A DNA stretch of 12,534 nt from NCBI GenBank assembly GCA_964542475.1, contig CAZIUL010000096.1, positions 1 to 12,534 on the forward strand, given 5' to 3'. Below, one piece after another: positions 6,430 through 12,534 of this stretch (positions within the stretch are counted from its first letter, which is position 1; each line of letters begins with the position of its first letter). The notes under the pieces were generated by a model. It was not told the origin of the DNA. It saw nothing but the letters and a program-made list of their open reading frames with translations, and searched no databases. This DNA comes from CAZIUL01 sp964542475. Its GTDB lineage: Bacteria; Planctomycetota; B15-G4; CAYZWU01. A program made the position numbers and the translations under genes.

Positions 6430-9400
6430 ATGGAAGAGATGAGCAGGCATGAACGTGTGACCGTTTTCGTTTTTGTGCTGGTTCTTTCTGCGTCCGGGTG
6501 CATGCCTTGGCTCAAGCAGGGGTGTGACCAAAGCTTTCGTGAAAACAACCCGGTTGTCGTGCACGGGGAAAAAGGCGGCGTTGTTCTCGAAAACGGCCTT
6601 CTGAAGGTGGCATACGACCTGCAAAACGGAACGTTCCGTGTGTTCGACATGCGGGGGGCGGTGCTGTGCCTGGACAGCGCGTACTTTCGGCTGAACCGGT
6701 ACGATTCCAGGGAGCCCGGCCTTGTTCACCAATGGAAAACAAGGGAGGTGGATGACGAGCTGGGCAGGGGCAGGTCGGTCGAGATGACAGCCTCAAAGCC
6801 CGGCATTCCGGAGCTTTTGTTGAGCATCACCCTTTACAACGGATCGGGGTTCATGGTTCTGAAGGCCGGGATCAACAACACCACGGGTCAGGCGATCCGG
6901 CTGAAGTCGATCATGCCTGTTGCAGGCGGCATTGCCTTTCCGATGTTCGATCTGGGCGAGCGGTTCTCCATGCTGGATGGAAACGGGGGGGCTGAGGAAA
7001 CCGTGGTCACGCACGGAAAAAGCCTGGAGAGCAGAAACAACCTGCTCGTAACCTTCGGCGGGCCCGGAAAGAGGCGCTCCCTGGTGATGGGCGGCTTGAC
7101 CTACAACGAGTTCGAAAAGTTCGCGCACGCGGGCCAGGCCCTTCGAAGGCGCGCCGTGATCAGGGCCAGGGAGAGGGGAAGGCTGCTGTGTTACTTGAAC
7201 CTCGGCGATGACGAAAAAAGCACAGCACAGGATGGTCCAGGGCTGGTGCTGAAAAAGGGAAGCCCGTACACCTTTCCGCCGAAAGCGGCGCCCGAGGTCG
7301 CACGGATCGTTTACGATGACGAGGAGGTTGTGCTCGAAGCTCGGAACCTTGACCCGGAGAAAAGGTACATGCTCGGATTTTCATGGTGGGACGAGCGTTC
7401 CGGCCGCGCGCAGTCCGTGTCCGCTTTCCAGGAAGAAGGCGAGGAAGGCGCGGGCTCTGAGCTCCTGCTCGATCCACGCCCCCTTCCAGCCGGTAAAGAT
7501 GGGAAGGACCCGGAGGAATGGCTTGTGCCCCTGCCTCCGCTGACAGGCGCTTCGACAGGGATGAGGCTCGTGTTCAAAAACGAGTCCGGAGTGAACGCCG
7601 TGCTCAGCGAGGCATGGCTGAGGGAGGCGCCGCAGAAAGCGATGGCCCTGCCGCTTCGGTGCGATATCCTGCGCGCCGAGGAGGAACCTCCTGAGGAGCT
7701 GCGTGTGGCCCTGTTTGCGGATGATCCGGTCGGAAAGCGCGTGGATCCCGGAACCCGTTATCTCCCGGATGAGCGGTTTTACATCGATTTCACAACGGAC
7801 ATCCCGTTCGATGCTCTGGAAAAGTACGGCCTCCGCGTGCGCGCGGCCCAAAAGATCGATCTCAACATCTACGACTTTCCGACTGTGTGCCTGTGGTATG
7901 CAATGCACCACGCTTACGGAGACGGCCCGGCGATCAACACATCAGCGGGTGCGGTGGCTGAGATGAAGCGGATTGTGGACAGCGGTTTTACAAAGTACGC
8001 GCGCGCTGCGGTCAGGCTCGTGCCCGACACTTACACGGCAAACAACGAGCAGGGCTGGTGGGATGATGAGCACTGGCGGATGTACGGCCTCGAAAACTAC
8101 ATACGCGGCGATGGGGATGATTTCGTGAAGGCTGCGCACCTTCAGGAGCCTTACGATACAACAAAGAAGTGGGGGGGCGCAGTGACCGGAATGGGCGGGA
8201 TACCGCTGATCTACTTCCAGACGGGGTTCCGCTCGGAGGACTATGCAAAGGCGCATCCCGGGCACATGCTTTTCAACGAGGCGGTTGCTGTCAAGCTCGC
8301 ATCCGACGGGAAGGAAATGGACTACGATCCCGACGAAATGAATGCGTGGCAGAGGAACGGGGTGCTTCACGGGTACGACTACACCGACCCCGAGTTCATG
8401 GATCATGTGCGGGAAGTTTACGCGAACCTGAAGAGCGGGGGGGTCAAGGGGCTGATGTTCGATTACGTGTATACCGGGTGGGCCGGTGCGGGAGGCATGG
8501 AGGACGCTTGTACCACCACAGCTTCGGCGTACAGGAACATATTCCGCCTTGCAAGCGAGGGCCTCGGCCCCGGCTGCTACATCCACGAGAGAAACCTCAT
8601 GCGCGGCTCCGACATCACGCTCGGGCTCGTTACATCACAGAGGATCTGGGGCGACACCGACCAGATCAGCCCTGAGATGGTGATGAGGGGAGGGCTCCGC
8701 TGGTACAAGAACCGGGTCGTGGTCAACTACGACATGGACGCGAAAAGCGTTCACAGGACAGTCCCGCCAACAAGAGACGGTGTGAGAAGGCTCCTGACAA
8801 TGGCGTACGTTACCAGCGGAAGGCTTCTTCTGGGGTCGAGCTTTGCAAGGATGACACCCGAGCAGATTCATGACCTCTCGCGGATCTACCCTTTTCATCG
8901 CACGCCCAGGAGCGCAAGGCCGGTGGACGCTTTTGTGAGGCGCAATCCCCTGGTCTACGATTTCGAGGTCAATCCCGGCTGGCACCAGGTGACCTTTTAC
9001 AACCCTGAAAACGAGCCGATGTCAGTGAGCGTGGACATTGCCGGGGATCCCGGATACTGCGGGTTAGGGCTTGATGAGAACAGCCAGTATCATGTGTATG
9101 ATTTCTGGAACGACTGCTACGTCGGCACGTTCAAGGGCGAAGGTGTCCTGGAGCAAAAGCTCCGTTCCGCAGAGGCGAGGATGATGTCCTTGCGCAGAAA
9201 GCTTGACCGTCCGCAGATAATCTCCACCGACCGCCACCTGATGCAGGGATTTGTGGATTTGCTGGGCGCGCGGTGGGAGCCGGACAAGAGGTGCCTCTCG
9301 GGGCGCTCTGCAGCCATTGGGGGCGAGCCGTACAAGGTGGTTATCGCACTCAACGGGCACGAGCCTTCCGGCTGGTTCGCGCGCGGTGCGTTCATGGAGC

Positions 9401-9489
9401 TCGAAAAGAAACCCGGCCCGGGAGGGCTTGCAGAGATCGTTTTGACCAGGAAAGACAACGGAGCGGTCGACTGGTCGGTCGTTTTTTGA
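6430..9489 (+). CDS. Large alpha-galactosidase-like (clan GH-D-like) lipoprotein
   Basis: This 1019-residue protein begins with a short charged region, a hydrophobic stretch (10-22) and SASGC with Cys24, so it is a likely lipoprotein. Residues about 45-290 are beta-rich, opening with GVVLENGLLKVAYDLQNG, as in the N-terminal sandwich of GH36-like enzymes. Residues about 290-400 (ARIVYDDEEVVLEARN through VLSEAWLRE) look like an inserted beta-sandwich, perhaps carbohydrate-binding. A TIM-barrel-like region follows from about 475 to 820. VKGLMFDYVY has Asp678 placed like the nucleophile of alpha-galactosidases, and RIWGDTDQ has Asp742 and Asp744 as candidates for the acid/base. The C-terminal part is again beta-rich. 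The role is probably hydrolysis of a galactose-type or related glycosidic bond at the cell surface or periplasm, alongside the divergent fucosidase. The family assignment is from motif resemblance only. It could be an uncharacterised family, and the substrate is unknown. Confidence 0.85.
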   Translation: MEEMSRHERVTVFVFVLVLSASGCMPWLKQGCDQSFRENNPVVVHGEKGGVVLENGLLKVAYDLQNGTFRVFDMRGAVLCLDSAYFRLNRYDSREPGLVHQWKTREVDDELGRGRSVEMTASKPGIPELLLSITLYNGSGFMVLKAGINNTTGQAIRLKSIMPVAGGIAFPMFDLGERFSMLDGNGGAEETVVTHGKSLESRNNLLVTFGGPGKRRSLVMGGLTYNEFEKFAHAGQALRRRAVIRARERGRLLCYLNLGDDEKSTAQDGPGLVLKKGSPYTFPPKAAPEVARIVYDDEEVVLEARNLDPEKRYMLGFSWWDERSGRAQSVSAFQEEGEEGAGSELLLDPRPLPAGKDGKDPEEWLVPLPPLTGASTGMRLVFKNESGVNAVLSEAWLREAPQKAMALPLRCDILRAEEEPPEELRVALFADDPVGKRVDPGTRYLPDERFYIDFTTDIPFDALEKYGLRVRAAQKIDLNIYDFPTVCLWYAMHHAYGDGPAINTSAGAVAEMKRIVDSGFTKYARAAVRLVPDTYTANNEQGWWDDEHWRMYGLENYIRGDGDDFVKAAHLQEPYDTTKKWGGAVTGMGGIPLIYFQTGFRSEDYAKAHPGHMLFNEAVAVKLASDGKEMDYDPDEMNAWQRNGVLHGYDYTDPEFMDHVREVYANLKSGGVKGLMFDYVYTGWAGAGGMEDACTTTASAYRNIFRLASEGLGPGCYIHERNLMRGSDITLGLVTSQRIWGDTDQISPEMVMRGGLRWYKNRVVVNYDMDAKSVHRTVPPTRDGVRRLLTMAYVTSGRLLLGSSFARMTPEQIHDLSRIYPFHRTPRSARPVDAFVRRNPLVYDFEVNPGWHQVTFYNPENEPMSVSVDIAGDPGYCGLGLDENSQYHVYDFWNDCYVGTFKGEGVLEQKLRSAEARMMSLRRKLDRPQIISTDRHLMQGFVDLLGARWEPDKRCLSGRSAAIGGEPYKVVIALNGHEPSGWFARGAFMELEKKPGPGGLAEIVLTRKDNGAVDWSVVF

Positions 9490-9620
9490 AAATGGTGACG
9501 GAGATCGTCGGAGAAGACTCTGTTCAATCCCCTCAAGGTTCTGTCGCTACCTGTTTCTTTATCTTATACTGAAAATGGAACAAGGTTTACTGACCCGCTC
9601 TGTAAACATTGAAAACCTCA

Positions 9621-11321
9621 TCACATGGCAAGACCTTTTTCATCGGAAGAAGCATTATGGATGGTAATCGATGTAAACGGAATATCCCAACCGTATCCGT
9701 TGCAAGCATCAACAGCCAGCCTGGAAACGGCCCGTTCGAGCTGTTTATAAAGGGGTGCCGACTTTGGAGTGAAATCCGCAATGATCATGTAATCCAGGGA
9801 TGAGGCGCCGGCAGAATCAAACTCGACTTTGAGAGATAGATCCTTGTTGTCATACCCTTCAGCAGCAAAACCGTTTCTGATGAACTCTGTCATCTTTTCC
9901 GGGATCTCGCTGGTGCATATGGCCTGGTGCTTGTAATCCACTCCAAAAGCTATCCTGATCCTGAAACCCTTGGAAATATTCATTGGAGTCAGACTCATAA
10001 AATCCGATGTCACGAAGGTCTTGAGGCTGCCTCCAGGTAGCCGAAGTATAACCGTTTCCGGAGTCTGCAATATCACCTTGCCCCTGGTGCTGTCGGACAG
10101 AATTACCCAGTCGCCAACCTTGCAGGGAAACCAGGGCTCCTCCTCGCAACAGGGTCGGGAAACCAAATCCGTGAGGTTGCTCAAGGGAAGCTTGATGATT
10201 CCGGTGGACAGTTCCGGATTTTCCAGTTGGCAATAAAACCTGAGGGAAACAACCCTCCAGGGAATGCTGTTATACATGACCCGTTCGTCCTCTTTGACTG
10301 TACCCAGGTTCAACATGAATTTGATCTGTTCCCAGAAACGCGGTATCCCCTGCCTTCCAGCCCAGGCTACACCCAGAAGAAAGACGATCACAAAACTCAG
10401 GAGTACCCAGTCCCCTGACAAAAAAAGCACAGCCATCATGGCGTTAAAGGCCAGCAGGAAGGTCAAGAAATACAAGATCACATCAATCAAGCACACTGTG
10501 AAAGAACGGGCACGCCCTTTATGTGCCGGACTGACTTTACGAATTCCCCTATGCAAAAGGCGAAATCCGAAAAACACGCAAATAAATGCTGTTATAGAAA
10601 GGAGGAGATTTTTCCCACGATTCTTGAAAAAGGATTCCACAAATATCTGGGTGGACTCCCAAAATGATCTTTTGCCGCTTGTGGTTTCCCTGAGCTGGTA
10701 TTCAGACACGGTTAGCTGGTTTGTGAACTGCTGTTTCTTGACGTTCCAACGATCTTCTAGCTGCTTCAGGCTTTTCTTCAAATCATGATTTTCAGTTTTT
10801 GAACCCAGCTCTTTTGTCTGTGTTATAGCCTTGTTCACTATACTGAGCTTTTCCTTCACAAAGGCGATCTCGGTCCTTAACTTGTCCTCCTTCCGTGGAT
10901 CTTCAGTCAGCTTGCTGAGCTCTTTAACCAAGGGTTTGAGAAGATCCTGGAACTCTGATTTCAAATCAAATGATTCATCTGACTCCTCTTCCAAGGCCCC
11001 GGGATCCACGCCGGTGGAGATTTTTTCAAAATCCAGCTGCAGGGCCCTAATCCGGGAGTCGAGCTGGGCTATAACCTTTTCAGCGGCCATCTTCTGGTCT
11101 TGAGTTTTGGCTTCCTCCAGATCCTTTTTCGCGGCTTTGATCTCCCCTTGTATCTTATTCATGGACTCTAAAAGCAATTCTAGAGTTTCGTAAATCGCTT
11201 TACTGTCACTGATTTCTTTGTTTTCCTGATCAGGCGAAACCTGTGCAAATAACGCTGGCGTAAGCAAGCTGATTATCAGCCCAAGAATACTTGACAACAG
11301 GAACATCTTGCTGTTTTTCAT
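9621..11321 (-). CDS. MscS-like mechanosensitive channel family protein with N-terminal coiled-coil domain
   Basis: This 566-residue inner-membrane protein has a signal peptide (about 1-26, cut after ALFA) and an extracytoplasmic region to about 235. That region is rich in Lys, Glu and Leu and is probably coiled coil. Three membrane segments lie near 238-256, 275-300 and 303-322. The MscS-type beta domain follows (about 335-445), with ERVMYNSIPWRVVSLRFYC, LPLSNLTDLVSRP and VGDWVILSD, then the alpha/beta domain ending in the family-typical IPFTSITIHN (547-556). The family opens under membrane tension to release solutes. Three helices with a long exported head is larger than small MscS but far simpler than MscK. 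The start is supported by AAGGTGA just upstream of the ATG. The stop lies 131 bases from the convergent glycosidase gene. Base composition is visibly more AT-rich than the neighbours. It follows the beta-propeller gene by about 100 bases on the same strand. Gating is not shown by sequence alone. Confidence 0.9.
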   Translation of the reverse strand: MKNSKMFLLSSILGLIISLLTPALFAQVSPDQENKEISDSKAIYETLELLLESMNKIQGEIKAAKKDLEEAKTQDQKMAAEKVIAQLDSRIRALQLDFEKISTGVDPGALEEESDESFDLKSEFQDLLKPLVKELSKLTEDPRKEDKLRTEIAFVKEKLSIVNKAITQTKELGSKTENHDLKKSLKQLEDRWNVKKQQFTNQLTVSEYQLRETTSGKRSFWESTQIFVESFFKNRGKNLLLSITAFICVFFGFRLLHRGIRKVSPAHKGRARSFTVCLIDVILYFLTFLLAFNAMMAVLFLSGDWVLLSFVIVFLLGVAWAGRQGIPRFWEQIKFMLNLGTVKEDERVMYNSIPWRVVSLRFYCQLENPELSTGIIKLPLSNLTDLVSRPCCEEEPWFPCKVGDWVILSDSTRGKVILQTPETVILRLPGGSLKTFVTSDFMSLTPMNISKGFRIRIAFGVDYKHQAICTSEIPEKMTEFIRNGFAAEGYDNKDLSLKVEFDSAGASSLDYMIIADFTPKSAPLYKQLERAVSRLAVDACNGYGWDIPFTSITIHNASSDEKGLAM

Positions 11322-11422
11322 TGTTCACCTTCAGTAATGGTTTCTCGTGTTTATTTTTTAATTAAGCTTTTTCAAGAAGCCTGGCTACACCTTGTAGATC
11401 TTTTTTGAATTGAGTGCAGGTA

Positions 11423-12412
11423 TCATAGCGCCAGCTCATAGATGAGCACGTCGCCATGCTGCTCTCCGGAATCGGGCTTCCTCGGACGATCCGCAAAGCT
11501 GGTCGCCACCAACACCAGCTTGTTCCCCACGATAACACCGGTGGTGGGATAGGCAAAGTCCGCATGCCCCTGGATCAGGGTCTTGGCCAGCTCAACCGTG
11601 GTGAGCGATTCGTCGAGAAAATAGCGGACCACCCGGTTGAAACGGGGCATGACCGCTACTAGCGAGCCCTCATAGAAATAAAGCCCGTCCACTCCCATGC
11701 CTTCCCCCCGGGGCATTTTCAGCCCAGTCAGCTCGCCCGAGGTCAGGTTAAGACGGGAGATCGAACGGTCGATGGTGAGGAACAGATAGTTGCCCTTGGG
11801 ATCGAGGGTGATGCCGTTGTTGTGACCGCCTGGTTTCAGCTTCAGGATCGGCTCGATGACCCGGCTCTTGGGAGTGACCTTGTAGACTTTGCCGATGAGA
11901 GTTGTGGTTGCGTACACCTCGCCTCCGGCCCCCAGGGCCAGATCGTTGAAGATATGATAGGAGCTGGCCTGGGGAAACGACCAGCGATGTGTCAGCGTTC
12001 CCTTCTCCAGATCATACTCCAGCAACCCGGTTTCCGCGGGCAGATCCTGGTTCGCGTGCAGGCTGTAGCGGCCGTAACAGACCCAGAGCGCCCTCCGGCG
12101 GGCATCGACCTTCATACCCACGGAGCTCAACAGCCCCTCATCGGACGTGGCCACGAAATCTTCGTAAGAGCCGTCTTTTTTTATCCGGATTATCCGGCTC
12201 TGGCCGAGACTGCTGAGAAAGTAACATTCGGAAACCGGATCGAAGGCAATGCTCTCGGGAAAAAGGTCGTGCTCGGGCAAGGTGAATTTCAACACCGAAC
12301 CCTTGGCGGGTTTTGCTTCTTCCGGCTCGTCACCTTCCGCGCAAGGCGTTGCTGCCAGGCTCGGCAGGAGCACAAAAAACAATACGATCGACAACCAGAG
12401 CTTGCCATTCAT
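11423..12412 (-). CDS. Exported SMP-30/gluconolactonase-like beta-propeller protein
   Basis: From the chosen ATG the protein has 329 residues and opens with MNGKLWLSIVLFFVLLPSLA, a clear signal peptide ending near ATPCA. An in-frame ATG at 12493 would add 27 acidic and polar residues ahead of that signal, so the shorter start is preferred, although neither start has a strong ribosome site. The mature part is a run of beta-propeller blades, with FPESIAFDPVSECYFLS (51-67), FNDLALGAGGEVYATT (155-170), GHNNGITLDPKGNYLFLT (196-213) and EGMGVDGLYFYEGSLV (237-252). Glu53, Asn156, Asn199 and Asp242 sit where SMP-30 family members place metal ligands, though alignment is needed. Relatives hydrolyse sugar lactones or serve as binding proteins; export argues for the envelope. 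The MscS-like gene follows on the same strand, possibly in one transcript. Function is not assignable beyond the family. Confidence 0.88.
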   Translation of the reverse strand: MNGKLWLSIVLFFVLLPSLAATPCAEGDEPEEAKPAKGSVLKFTLPEHDLFPESIAFDPVSECYFLSSLGQSRIIRIKKDGSYEDFVATSDEGLLSSVGMKVDARRRALWVCYGRYSLHANQDLPAETGLLEYDLEKGTLTHRWSFPQASSYHIFNDLALGAGGEVYATTTLIGKVYKVTPKSRVIEPILKLKPGGHNNGITLDPKGNYLFLTIDRSISRLNLTSGELTGLKMPRGEGMGVDGLYFYEGSLVAVMPRFNRVVRYFLDESLTTVELAKTLIQGHADFAYPTTGVIVGNKLVLVATSFADRPRKPDSGEQHGDVLIYELAL

Positions 12413-12534
12413 TTCGCTTTCAATCCCGTCTTGCCCGCATATTTCATCCTCTTCTGCTGCGGCACCGTAAACTGCACTATGGCTGCGTTTCATGCCAGGA
12501 GACGATCCTCAACCTGTAAGAACAGGCCTGCGGT

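Noticed and set aside
9585..9607. Inverted repeat GTTTAC / GTAAAC between the convergent glycosidase and channel genes, a possible terminator
   Set aside because: The stem is 6 bases, AT-rich, with an 11-base loop and no T run on either strand.
11385..11404. CTACA-CCT-TGTAG hairpin followed by ATC and a T run on the plus strand
   Set aside because: No plus-strand gene ends upstream, and the stem is only five base pairs.
11362..11422. Coding-like tail (FKKDLQGVARLLEKA) just after the propeller stop in another frame, hinting at a frameshift
   Set aside because: The propeller protein already ends in a natural final strand, and the tail is too short to be distinguished from chance.
12513..12526. 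CCTGT-AAGA-ACAGG hairpin upstream of the propeller gene
   Set aside because: Short stem at the window edge with no T run and no visible partner; function cannot be judged.

Overview
The window looks like a chromosomal segment from a moderately GC-rich, probably anaerobic bacterium. A tungsten/molybdenum-type aldehyde:ferredoxin oxidoreductase (AOR) suggests ferredoxin-based anaerobic metabolism. Shine-Dalgarno sites, lipoprotein signals and an MscS-like channel are all bacterial. Secreted glycosidases suggest use of complex, fucose-containing glycans. I cannot fix the phylum; Desulfobacterota-like or PVC/Planctomycete-like lineages would both fit. No rRNA, tRNA, CRISPR array, transposase or phage gene is visible. 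Eight genes are supported, all apparently complete, and no gene-free gap exceeds about 245 bases.

Region 1 (131-3866, minus strand) is a compact three-gene cluster transcribed leftward: a THEP1-like P-loop NTPase, a full-length AOR, and a 438-residue protein made of two class II aldolase/adducin domains. The second aldolase domain appears to have lost its metal ligands. The 2-base AOR-aldolase gap makes co-transcription very likely. The aldehyde substrate is unknown.

Region 2 (3867-4728) holds a 244-base divergent intergenic region with an iterated ATCCGTG-type repeat, then a plus-strand orphan polytopic membrane protein (4111-4728). A candidate terminator lies between this gene and the convergent fucosidase gene.

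Region 3 (4842-9489) is a divergent pair of exported glycosidase-type genes: a GH29 alpha-L-fucosidase with a C-terminal F5/8C (CBM32-like) module on the minus strand, and a 1019-residue lipoprotein with an alpha-galactosidase-like (clan GH-D-like) barrel on the plus strand. Their shared 100-base region carries a tandem duplication of the fucosidase Shine-Dalgarno sequence.

Region 4 (9621-12412, minus strand) has an exported SMP-30/gluconolactonase-like beta-propeller followed by an MscS-like channel with a long extracytoplasmic coiled-coil domain. The channel gene is visibly more AT-rich than the rest.

How the parts may connect: the two glycosidases plausibly work together outside the cytoplasm. 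A more speculative link is that released fucose could yield lactaldehyde through class II aldolase chemistry, which an AOR could oxidise while reducing ferredoxin. The genes are not in one operon, so this is only a hypothesis.
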